DNA of 51,496 nt from Bacteroidales bacterium (GTDB lineage: Bacteria > Bacteroidota > Bacteroidia > Bacteroidales > VadinHA17). Location: positions 1-51,496 of the forward strand of contig JARKQN010000115.1 of the NCBI GenBank assembly GCA_029974835.1, read 5' to 3'. The notes under the pieces were generated by a model. That model saw nothing but the letters and a program-made list of their open reading frames with translations, made no database searches and was not told the origin of the DNA. Both the position numbers and the translations under genes were made by a program. This document shows, one piece after another, positions 8,104-15,303 of the stretch (positions are counted from its first letter, which is position 1; each line of letters starts with the position of its first letter).

Positions 8104-9882
8104 ATGGAAAATCAAAATCTTATCCGCAGCGGTGAATACCTTGTCGCCGAAACAAACGCCGCCGACATTTTTATTCCTGAAGAGTTCAACGAAGAACAGC
8201 TTATGATCGCCCAGACCTGCCGCGACTTTCTTGCTGCCGAAGTATATCCGAATATGGCGCAGCTTGAAAAAAGCGACAGGCAGCTTATGAAGGAAATCCT
8301 TAAAAAATCGGGAGAGCTTGGCCTGATGGGTATAGCAATACCAGAAGAGTACGGAGGCTTCGGTCAATCGTTCGTTACCCAGATGCTTGCAGCCGAAACA
8401 ACCGGCGCGGGTTATTCATTCTCCGTGGCATATATGGCCCATTGCGGCATCGGTACAATGCCGATAATGTATTTCGGCAATGAAGAACAGCGGCAGAAAT
8501 ACGTTACAAAACTCGCTACGGGAGAGTATATAGGAGCATACTGCCTCACCGAACCGGGTGCGGGAAGTGACGCCAATTCGGGAAAGACCAATGCCAGACT
8601 GAGCGAGGACGGAAAGCATTATATCCTCAACGGACAGAAAATGTGGATAACCAATGCAGGCTTCGCGGATGTCTTTATCGTTTTTGCAAAAGTCGATAAC
8701 GACAGGGTGCTCAGCTCATTTATTGTTGAATCAAACCTGCCGGGAGTCGTGATCGGACCCGATGAGCATAAAATGGGTATCAAAGGATCTTCAACAGCCC
8801 AGATCTTTTTCAATGATGTAAAAGTACCTGTCGAAAATATGCTGGGGAAAAGGGGCGAGGGCTTCAGAATCGCTCTTTCAATCCTCCACATGGGACGTAT
8901 AAAGCTTGGGGCAAATGTGCTGGGGGCGGCAAAAAAAGCCGTTACCGATTCGGTGAGATATGCCAACGAAAGAAAACAGTTCGGAGTTCTGATCTCAACA
9001 TTCGGGGCCATTAAGCATAAACTGGCAGAACAGGTAATCAGACTCTACGCAACGGAATCGGCCGTTTACCGGGTTAGCCGCGATATCGACAGGATGATGG
9101 ATATTCTGAAAACCGACTGCGGCGATAAGGGCCGGGCATCAATCGAGGCAATAAGCCACTATGCAGTGGAAGCAGCCCTCCTGAAGGTGGCCGGTTCCGA
9201 AATGCTCGACTATATAGTCGATGAAGCTGTGCAGATTCACGGTGGTATGGGCTACTCAGCAGAAATGGACGTGGAAAGAGGATACCGCGACTCAAGAATA
9301 AACAGGATTTTCGAAGGAACAAATGAAATCAACAGGCTGCTCGTTTCCGACACTGCCATGAAGAGAGCCATGAAGGGCGAATTTGACCTGTTCGGCCACG
9401 CCGAAAAAGTTTACGGTAATCCTTCAGGCTCGGTGGAAAAAGAAGTGACCGGAGAAGACTATTTCAGCCGGCTAAGGAGAATTATCAGAAACCTTAAGAA
9501 GGTTGCTCTTCTTTGCACTCACGGTGCAGTCAAGAAATTCGAAAAAGGACTGGTAAATGAACAGGAGGTCCTGGTCAACATTACCGACATAATGATTGAC
9601 GTATACCTTGCAGAATCACTGGCTCTCAGGATTGAAAAGAGAGAGTCATTGAAAGGACAGGATACTGTTTACAGAGACATCCTTGATGTTTTCATGCACG
9701 ATTCCGCTTTCCGTATCAGAAAGGCAGCTTCGGATGCAATCTGCTCCTTTGCAGGAGAAGATGAAATACCTGTTCTCACCGGTGCAGTTGAGAAACTTAC
9801 CGGGACTTACTGCGTGAATGTTAAAGAAGCAAGGAGACGGATTGCAGGCAAACTGATTGCGGATAACGAATACAAATTCTGA
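8104..9882 (+). CDS. Acyl-CoA dehydrogenase, long form (592 residues)
   Basis: FAD-dependent alpha,beta-dehydrogenation of an acyl-CoA, passing electrons to ETF. Residues about 30-420 form the usual acyl-CoA dehydrogenase core: AYCLTEPGAGSDANS near 140-155, KMWITNAGFADVFIVFAK, a GRIKLGANVLGAA segment, and the IHGGMGYSAEMDVERGYRDS and IFEGTNEINR motifs near 378-410. The Glu of FEGTNE is the likely catalytic base. The last 170 residues are a helical extension, as in very-long-chain and FadE-like enzymes, and make it longer than the roughly 380-residue short and medium types. It is the last gene of the etfBA operon. Chain-length preference cannot be told from the sequence. Confidence 0.94.
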   Translation: MENQNLIRSGEYLVAETNAADIFIPEEFNEEQLMIAQTCRDFLAAEVYPNMAQLEKSDRQLMKEILKKSGELGLMGIAIPEEYGGFGQSFVTQMLAAETTGAGYSFSVAYMAHCGIGTMPIMYFGNEEQRQKYVTKLATGEYIGAYCLTEPGAGSDANSGKTNARLSEDGKHYILNGQKMWITNAGFADVFIVFAKVDNDRVLSSFIVESNLPGVVIGPDEHKMGIKGSSTAQIFFNDVKVPVENMLGKRGEGFRIALSILHMGRIKLGANVLGAAKKAVTDSVRYANERKQFGVLISTFGAIKHKLAEQVIRLYATESAVYRVSRDIDRMMDILKTDCGDKGRASIEAISHYAVEAALLKVAGSEMLDYIVDEAVQIHGGMGYSAEMDVERGYRDSRINRIFEGTNEINRLLVSDTAMKRAMKGEFDLFGHAEKVYGNPSGSVEKEVTGEDYFSRLRRIIRNLKKVALLCTHGAVKKFEKGLVNEQEVLVNITDIMIDVYLAESLALRIEKRESLKGQDTVYRDILDVFMHDSAFRIRKAASDAICSFAGEDEIPVLTGAVEKLTGTYCVNVKEARRRIAGKLIADNEYKF

Positions 9883-9927
9883 TTTTTTACCTGACTTTTT
9901 TGCTAACTTGCAGGAAAATTAACTGCC

Positions 9928-10731
9928 ATGAAAAGATTCCTGTCAATAGTAGCTGTATTCACAGCTAGTGGCCTGTTATACCAGTCATGCACTACGGTTC
10001 CCCTTACAGGCAGGAAACAGGTTAATCTGCTCCCCGAGTCGGAGCTTATTTCAATGGGTCTGACAAACTATTCGGAATTCCTGAAGGAAAACCCACCCTC
10101 CGCCGATGTATCCGGGTCGGCTCTCGTGAAGGAAGTAGGAAATAACCTCGCCGCTGCCGTAAATAAATATTTTGCCGACAATAACATCCAAAGCAGGCTT
10201 GAAGGATACAAATGGGAATTCAACCTGGTGGATAACAATGAGGCGAATGCATGGTGCATGCCTGGGGGTAAAGTGGTGGTTTACAAGGGTATTCTTCCGC
10301 TGACAGCCGATAAAAACGGGCTTGCCGTTGTAATAAGCCATGAGATTGCCCATGCCGTGGCACGACACGGTAATGAAAGGATGAGCCAGCAGCTTATTGC
10401 CCAGATGGGCGGAATAGCACTGAGCGAGGCGCTTAAAACCAAACCGCAGGAGACTCAGAATATTTTTCTTTCAGTTTACGGGCTTGGCTCACAGGTAGGG
10501 ATACTGCTCCCGTATTCCAGGCAGCATGAACTCGAAGCAGATAAACTCGGACTGATTTTCATGGCGATGGCAGGTTATGATCCGCAGAGCGCAGTCGGGT
10601 TCTGGGAAAGAATGTCTTCTCATGGCGGTGCCAAACCTCCCGAGTTCCTGAGCACACACCCTTCAGATGCAACACGTATAAGCAGGATAAAGGCTGCAAT
10701 ACCGGAAGCGATGAAATATTACAGGCAGTAA
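9928..10731 (+). CDS. M48-family zinc metallopeptidase, lipoprotein
   Basis: This 267-residue protein has a lipoprotein signal with Cys21 after LLYQS, placing it on the periplasmic side of a membrane. The zinc site HEIAH is at residues 138-142 and the third ligand is the Glu in RQHELEADKLGLIF near residue 195. The AWCMPGGKVVVYKG segment before the active site is typical of the BepA/LoiP-like M48 group, which helps quality control of outer-membrane proteins. The NLLPESELISMG segment just after the Cys is also family-typical. It stands alone between the etfBA operon and the convergent GPP34 gene, so substrates are unknown. Confidence 0.9.
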   Translation: MKRFLSIVAVFTASGLLYQSCTTVPLTGRKQVNLLPESELISMGLTNYSEFLKENPPSADVSGSALVKEVGNNLAAAVNKYFADNNIQSRLEGYKWEFNLVDNNEANAWCMPGGKVVVYKGILPLTADKNGLAVVISHEIAHAVARHGNERMSQQLIAQMGGIALSEALKTKPQETQNIFLSVYGLGSQVGILLPYSRQHELEADKLGLIFMAMAGYDPQSAVGFWERMSSHGGAKPPEFLSTHPSDATRISRIKAAIPEAMKYYRQ

Positions 10732-10741
10732 TCTAAAGGCA

Positions 10742-11422
10742 CTAACCTGATGAGGCTGCCGATACTGCAGCAGCCCTCGATGCAGAGATTGCCGATATAA
10801 CAGCTTTCTGAATGATATAAACCGGCGATTCCCTGCCTCCGTCGTATGAGTCGTGATGCGTAAGATTCCTTACTGCGGAAACAACTATCCTTTTCTCTTC
10901 GCGGTTTGCGGCAACCAGCTTTGCCGATTCCGATGCCCTGATAATACTTATCAGCATCTCCATCTCTTTCGACGGCTTTTCATCTGAAAGGAGAACCCGC
11001 CTTAAGGAGTTGTATAACTCTGTCTGGATACGTTTATCGGAAATAAACCACCTGTTGCAGGGAAAGAGACCAAGAAATAATTTTCTTTCGTGTCTTAATA
11101 TTCCGGCCGAAGAAAACCTTTTAAGGGTTTCGTTCAGGAAGAAGCGGCTTTTCCAGGAAAGACGGCTGATCCAGAAGGATACTCTGCGGTGGCGTGACTG
11201 ATCTTCCAGCAGCTGTGCCACCGTATCATGTACCGGATCCCCGTTCCGCCTGACAGAAGGAATAACCCTCTTTTCTCTGACAGTGATTTCATTATTCTTA
11301 AGGAAGTCAAGAAGTATTGCACCGGCAACCGAGTACCTGAGTCTCAGACTATCTATCCTGATCCTGCCCTTCTCAGGATCGAGTGCATAGATGATAAAAG
11401 ACTTTAATATTGTTTCATACAT
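10742..11422 (-). CDS. GPP34 (GOLPH3-like) domain protein
   Basis: The 226-residue, basic, soluble protein matches the GPP34 family: an opening region ending LRYSVAGAILLDFLKNNEITV near residues 28-48, a central RRVSFWISRLSWKSRFFLNETLKRFSSAGIL segment, and a hydrophobic, Ala-rich C-terminus (AVISAISASRAAAVSAASS). In eukaryotes GOLPH3 binds phosphatidylinositol 4-phosphate at the Golgi. Bacterial members have no agreed role. It is convergent with the M48 gene, with only 10 bp between the stop codons, and diverges from the cytochrome operon. The Fnr-type site at 11506 lies in its upstream region too. Confidence 0.75.
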   Translation of the reverse strand: MYETILKSFIIYALDPEKGRIRIDSLRLRYSVAGAILLDFLKNNEITVREKRVIPSVRRNGDPVHDTVAQLLEDQSRHRRVSFWISRLSWKSRFFLNETLKRFSSAGILRHERKLFLGLFPCNRWFISDKRIQTELYNSLRRVLLSDEKPSKEMEMLISIIRASESAKLVAANREEKRIVVSAVRNLTHHDSYDGGRESPVYIIQKAVISAISASRAAAVSAASSG

Positions 11423-11505
11423 ATTAAAAACTTAATTGTGTAAAACTACGGAAAAATATCTGTTTTAACTGGCCGGTAAAGACTGTAATTAAATCAATTT
11501 ACCGA

Positions 11506-11519
11506 TTGATAAATATCAA
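11506..11519. promoter_or_regulatory. Fnr-type site upstream of the cytochrome operon
   Basis: TTGAT-AAAT-ATCAA is a perfect match to the Fnr-class palindrome TTGAT-N4-ATCAA. Its centre is about 97 bp upstream of the start expected from the -7 box at 11596-11603. The same motif precedes the Crp/Fnr gene at 16576, which suggests shared control by that regulator. Confidence 0.65.
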
Positions 11520-11595
11520 CAGCAGGTGTGCCAAAAAGCATATTTGTCTGTCCAAAATCTCACGACTTTCTGAATCTGTAACCATTATTAAATGA

Positions 11596-11603
11596 TATAT
11601 TTG
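11596..11603 (+). promoter_or_regulatory. -7 promoter box of the cytochrome operon
   Basis: TATATTTG, an exact TAnnTTTG box, lies 17 bp before the ATG of the monoheme lipoprotein. No good TTTG is present at the -33 spacing, as would be expected of an activator-dependent promoter. Confidence 0.55.
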
Positions 11604-11620
11604 CAACCAAAACAGGATAA

Positions 11621-11992
11621 ATGTTACGATTAAGAAAAGAAACAGCCCGAACTTTAATTTCTGTATTTTTTGCAATTGCATTACTCGCCTCATGTGAGAA
11701 ATATACCTTCAGACCGCCTGAGGTGGATCCGGAATATCCATGGTCTCTCAGGGATGATATCCAGCCTTTATTTACCGCTTCATGTGCCACATGCCATGGC
11801 GGGTCCCTGGCTCCCGACCTGCGCGCAGGAAATGCATACAATTCTCTTACAAGGGGAGGCTATGTTTCATTGCCGGCTGATAACAGCAGGCTTTATAAAA
11901 AAATGATCGCACCGGATCACACAGCAAGATCTACCGAAGCAGAAAAGCTTAAGGTACTTTACTGGATAACTCAGGGAGCTAAAAATAACTGA
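11621..11992 (+). CDS. Monoheme cytochrome c lipoprotein
   Basis: The 123-residue protein has a lipoprotein signal (Cys25 in LLASC) and a single heme motif CATCH at residues 55-59, placed after DIQPLFTAS. A Met in the KKMIAPDH segment is a candidate distal ligand. The C-terminus (EKLKVLYWITQGAKNN) is a typical end of Bacteroidota DUF1549/planctomycete-type short cytochromes. It would carry electrons while tethered to a membrane. It is first in a run of five same-strand genes: cytochrome, barrel, heptaheme cytochrome, cytochrome b, cytochrome. It follows a TATATTTG box and a perfect Fnr-type site. Confidence 0.87.
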   Translation: MLRLRKETARTLISVFFAIALLASCEKYTFRPPEVDPEYPWSLRDDIQPLFTASCATCHGGSLAPDLRAGNAYNSLTRGGYVSLPADNSRLYKKMIAPDHTARSTEAEKLKVLYWITQGAKNN

Positions 11993-12016
11993 TTTAAAAA
12001 TTATAACTTAACTGAT

Positions 12017-12874
12017 ATGAGAATCACTGCATTAACGCTTTTACTTTTGATTTCATCCATTACCCTCTCTGGTCAGCAGGAGGAGTCAAAATCATCCAAA
12101 CCTGTAAGGTTTACTTTCGGAACATCGGTGCTTATCGACAACCAGACAACCGAAACAGCCTATAAAGGCAGTCTCGAGTTACAGATACAGCACAGGTTTG
12201 GCCGAATCGAAAAAATCAATAACCTGTTTGGCATTTACGGCTCCGCCAACACCCGTCTGAGCCTGAATTACGGTGTTACCGACAGGATCATGATAGGAAT
12301 CGGAACCACTCAGGACTACAAGCTTCAGGATTTGCAGTGGAAGTATCTGATTCTCCGTCAGACAGAGGATAACAGTATGCCTGTCTCTTTGTCATACTAC
12401 GGTAATATAGTTGCCGATCTCCGGAAGGAAGACGCATTCGGACCTGCAGAATCTTTCAGAGAAATCCACAGACTCTCGTATTTTACCCAGTTTATTGCAG
12501 CAAGAAAATTCAACGATATTTTTTCAGTGCAGGTTGCTCCTTCAATGGCTTACTTCAATTCAGTCCCGGTTTATTCCGACACAACCGGTTATAAAAACCT
12601 GAACTTCGGCATTTCGGCAGGAGCAAGGGCAAACATATTCGGCAGCCATTCAATCATCCTGGAATATGACCAGCTGCTGACAAAACAGGATCTGGATGAA
12701 CAGCCGGCTCCAAACATTGCACTCGGGTGGGAAATCGGCACCGCTACCCATACATTCCAGGTTTTTGCTGCCAACTATACTCAGATTATCGGGCAGAGAA
12801 ATCTCGTCTTTAATACGAACAAAGCCGGAAAGGGTGATTTTCATTTTGGCTTCAACATCACGGTTAGATTCTGA
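12017..12874 (+). CDS. DUF5777-family outer-membrane beta-barrel protein
   Basis: This 285-residue exported protein has a signal peptide ending near TLSGQ (residues 16-20). Repeated amphipathic strands with aromatic residues follow, and the protein ends in a strand closing with Phe (DFHFGFNITVRF), the usual barrel terminus. The segment SLELQIQHRFGRIEKINNLFGIYG is typical of DUF5777, a Bacteroidota family commonly found beside cytochrome c genes. It sits 24 bp after the monoheme lipoprotein and 22 bp before the heptaheme cytochrome, so a barrel-cytochrome partnership across the outer membrane is plausible. No biochemical function is established to my knowledge. Confidence 0.8.
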   Translation: MRITALTLLLLISSITLSGQQEESKSSKPVRFTFGTSVLIDNQTTETAYKGSLELQIQHRFGRIEKINNLFGIYGSANTRLSLNYGVTDRIMIGIGTTQDYKLQDLQWKYLILRQTEDNSMPVSLSYYGNIVADLRKEDAFGPAESFREIHRLSYFTQFIAARKFNDIFSVQVAPSMAYFNSVPVYSDTTGYKNLNFGISAGARANIFGSHSIILEYDQLLTKQDLDEQPAPNIALGWEIGTATHTFQVFAANYTQIIGQRNLVFNTNKAGKGDFHFGFNITVRF

Positions 12875-12896
12875 ATCTTTTATTCCCGGAAAACAG

Positions 12897-13925
12897 ATGA
12901 GAAAATGGTTCGGATATATTCTGATTGCTACAGTTCTTGTTTTTGATAATAGTGTTTTAGCAATAGTGCCCTTTCCTGGCAGAACAGGAAGAGCAATTCA
13001 GCAGGACACAACAGGATATGTATCTCCATTCCGTGACCAGAACGAACGCTGTTTCAAATGTCATGGGCAGTCAAAATATGAATATTCAAACGAAAATCTT
13101 GGACTGACGGTAAAAGCACTGATGTGTTCCGAAAGGATAGTTGACAGAAATCAGTTCTATTCTTCAAACCATAAATCTTTCAGCTGCACCGACTGTCATT
13201 CGGAGGGATACGCTGAGTTTCCTCATCCCGGTGAACTGAGAATGGAACAGAAATTCAATTGCCTCGATTGTCACGGAGGAGATCCGGCATATGAGAAATA
13301 TCAATTTGAGGAAATTGATTCGGAGTACCGGCAGAGTACTCATTTTAAACTTGAAAAAGAGGGGTTCTCATGCTGGAAATGCCATAACCCTCATTATTAT
13401 AAATTAAACATCAGGGATAATAAAAACATCAGCGAAGCAGTAATATACGATAATAATTTATGTCTTAACTGCCACGCGAATTTTAAAAATTTCCAGCTGC
13501 TTACCGACGCAATGGAGATCAACATAGTCAGGGAACACAACTGGCTTCCCAACCAGAGTTCTCATTTCAAAAGCGTCAGATGTATTGAATGCCATGCAAA
13601 GGCGAATGATACTCTACTGGTTGCCCACCTTATTAAACCAAAGGAGGAGGCAGTAAGAGGATGCAACGAATGCCATTCAAAGAATTCAATCCTGATGTCA
13701 TCGCTGTACAAACATCTTTCCAAAGAAGAACGAAAATCAAATGGCTTTGTAAATGCGGTGATGCTTAACCAGTCGTATGTTATTGGCGCCAACAGAAATG
13801 AGTACCTGAATCTGATTAGCCTTATCATATTCGGACTGGTGCTTCTGGCTATTGCTGTCCATATCATATTCAGGATAAAATCGTCAATCAAAGCAAAGGG
13901 AGGTGACAATGTATCTGTATCCTAA
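12897..13925 (+). CDS. Heptaheme cytochrome c with C-terminal membrane anchor
   Basis: The frame is open further upstream, but the ATG at 12897 gives a proper signal peptide (MRKWFGYILIATVLVF) and follows the previous stop by 22 bp. The 342-residue product has seven CxxCH motifs, with heme histidines H56, H101, H126, H163, H193, H233 and H260, and a membrane helix near residues 305-325. The hemes therefore face the periplasm with the tail in the inner membrane. The cytochrome b gene overlaps its end by 17 bp. Together the two resemble a split CbcL, in which a multiheme c domain and a HydC/FdnI-type b domain are fused. Quinol oxidation is the likely role, by analogy. Confidence 0.88.
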   Translation: MRKWFGYILIATVLVFDNSVLAIVPFPGRTGRAIQQDTTGYVSPFRDQNERCFKCHGQSKYEYSNENLGLTVKALMCSERIVDRNQFYSSNHKSFSCTDCHSEGYAEFPHPGELRMEQKFNCLDCHGGDPAYEKYQFEEIDSEYRQSTHFKLEKEGFSCWKCHNPHYYKLNIRDNKNISEAVIYDNNLCLNCHANFKNFQLLTDAMEINIVREHNWLPNQSSHFKSVRCIECHAKANDTLLVAHLIKPKEEAVRGCNECHSKNSILMSSLYKHLSKEERKSNGFVNAVMLNQSYVIGANRNEYLNLISLIIFGLVLLAIAVHIIFRIKSSIKAKGGDNVSVS

Positions 13926-14526
13926 ATGGGTGAGATTATGGCATGTAATTAATGCATTTCTGATTATCGTACTGATAATTACCGGTATAAGTATGCAATA
14001 TACCGACAGGGAAAATGCCGCCTATCTTATGGGTTTTTCCAGAGCTGTGAAGTGGCACAATATATCGGCCTCCTTTCTGGTGGCCAATTATGTGTTTTTC
14101 ATTCTTGGAAATGCAATTACAGGCAACGGCAGATATTATAAGCTGCCTCTGAAAAACCTGATCTCAGATATTATGACTCAGTTCAGGTATTATGCCTACG
14201 GTAAATTCCGCGGTGAGAAGCACCCCTTCCCCGTAAATACGGAGCGTAAATTCAACCCTCTGCAGAGATTTACTTATGTCCTTGCGATGTATGTCGCATT
14301 TCCTCTGCTGATAATTTCGGGCTTTGGATTATTGTTCCCTGAGACCGTAATCAACAGATTTTTCGGTGTAAGCGGCCTGATACTGACAGATATTCTGCAT
14401 ATAAGTATGGGATTCTGCCTTTCAATATTCCTTGTGGTGCATATTTATACCTGCACCCTGGGGGCAAAAACTTTTTCCCATTTCAGGAGTATAATAACCG
14501 GTTACCAGGAACCTGACGAACAATAA
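13909..14526 (+). CDS. Diheme b-type cytochrome (HydC/FdnI-like)
   Basis: The 205-residue integral membrane protein has four main hydrophobic helices, with candidate heme ligands in WHVINAF (helix 1), KWHNISASF (helix 2), DILHISMG and VVHIYTC (last helices). This is the pattern of the cytochrome b subunits of formate dehydrogenases and Ni-Fe hydrogenases. These subunits accept or donate quinone electrons. ATG at 13909 is chosen over an in-frame GTG at 13903, because GGGAGG ends 5 nt before the ATG. The start lies inside the heptaheme gene, so translation is coupled and the proteins probably form a complex. Confidence 0.87.
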   Translation: MYLYPKWVRLWHVINAFLIIVLIITGISMQYTDRENAAYLMGFSRAVKWHNISASFLVANYVFFILGNAITGNGRYYKLPLKNLISDIMTQFRYYAYGKFRGEKHPFPVNTERKFNPLQRFTYVLAMYVAFPLLIISGFGLLFPETVINRFFGVSGLILTDILHISMGFCLSIFLVVHIYTCTLGAKTFSHFRSIITGYQEPDEQ

Positions 14527-14618
14527 TTATGGCCCTGTAATAGTTAAACAAATAGTAATCTTTTCAGTGCAATATATTTTCTGCACGATATTTGATAACT
14601 TAAATTAAAAAAGGAAGT

Positions 14619-15014
14619 ATGAAAACAATAAAATCTATTCTGTTGGGAACGGCAATCGTTCTGATCAGCTCGGCCGTAATGGCCCAGGCAAAACCGTGGG
14701 TTGTACCCGCCGAGTATAAAAATATGAAGAACCCGGTTGCAAATAATGATGCCAGTGTTAAAGCTGGAATGGCATTATACGTAAAAAACTGCGCTTCATG
14801 TCATGGCAAGACCGGACTGGGCGATGGAGTTAAGGCAAGGGCTCTCAAAGAATTCCCCGGCGATTTTTCCGGTGCAGCTTATCAGAACCAGACCGACGGG
14901 GAACATTTCTATAAAACAAAATTCGGCAGAGGCGAGATGCCTAAATATGAAGGTAAAATTTCAGATGAAGATATCTGGAATATTGTTAATTATATGAGAA
15001 CTTTTAAGAAATAG
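14619..15014 (+). CDS. Periplasmic monoheme cytochrome c
   Basis: The 131-residue class I-like cytochrome has a cleavable signal peptide (about residues 1-24, ending VMAQA), one heme motif CASCH at residues 58-62 followed by GKTGLGDG, and a likely Met ligand in GRGEMPKYEGK. The ending EDIWNIVNYMRTF is the common cytochrome_C helix. It lies 92 bp downstream of the cytochrome b gene and is followed by a strong terminator. It may act as the soluble shuttle between the quinol-oxidising pair and an acceptor. The spacing leaves room for a separate promoter. Confidence 0.9.
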   Translation: MKTIKSILLGTAIVLISSAVMAQAKPWVVPAEYKNMKNPVANNDASVKAGMALYVKNCASCHGKTGLGDGVKARALKEFPGDFSGAAYQNQTDGEHFYKTKFGRGEMPKYEGKISDEDIWNIVNYMRTFKK

Positions 15015-15040
15015 GACGGGGGAATATTTTTTTAAAATAA

Positions 15041-15078
15041 AAAAAGGCTGTCCCAAACATTAAAGGGCAGCTTTTTTT
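15041..15078 (+). terminator. Terminator after the cytochrome operon
   Basis: A five-A run and GGCTG-T-CCC pair with GGG-CAGC and a T run (loop 15055-15064), giving a stem of about 13 pairs with one bulge. It begins 26 bp after the stop of the monoheme cytochrome. Confidence 0.8.
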
Positions 15079-15242
15079 GTTTAATGTTTAACCTGCTTTC
15101 CCGGTTTTGTCCGACTGCTGAAACAGCCGGACATGCTTTTCTCCCGTTGCTTTAACTTGCCCGGGCTCGCCCCTGTCAAAACCTCGCTTTGCAAGAGGAT
15201 TGGTTATTTTGGAGATGCAGGGAAAGTAACATAACCAAACTT
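15079..15242. other. Non-coding stretch between two convergent terminators
   Basis: No credible gene on either strand. It contains one compact hairpin at 15109-15132: GTCCG and GCTG pair with CAGC and CGGAC around an AAA loop, with a three-base bulge. Purpose unknown. It could be a remnant of an intergenic repeat. Confidence 0.4.
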
Positions 15243-15287
15243 AACTAAAAAGAAAGGGCGCCCTTTTGAGACACCCTCTCTTTTTTG
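15243..15287 (-). terminator. Terminator of the hexaheme cytochrome gene
   Basis: On the minus strand AAAAAGAGAGGG pairs with CCCTTTCTTTTT with one G-T pair, and the T-rich arm follows. It lies just after the stop of the minus-strand cytochrome gene. The stem is nearly symmetrical, so it may stop transcription from both sides. Confidence 0.7.
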
Positions 15288-15303
15288 TCTGTAATTTCAG
15301 GTA

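Noticed and set aside
7825-8367. 180-codon minus-strand open frame
   Set aside because: Spans the junction of two well-supported plus-strand genes and has no family signature.
12696-12896. Upstream in-frame extension of the heptaheme cytochrome
   Set aside because: It lies inside the DUF5777 gene and would remove the signal peptide from the N-terminus.
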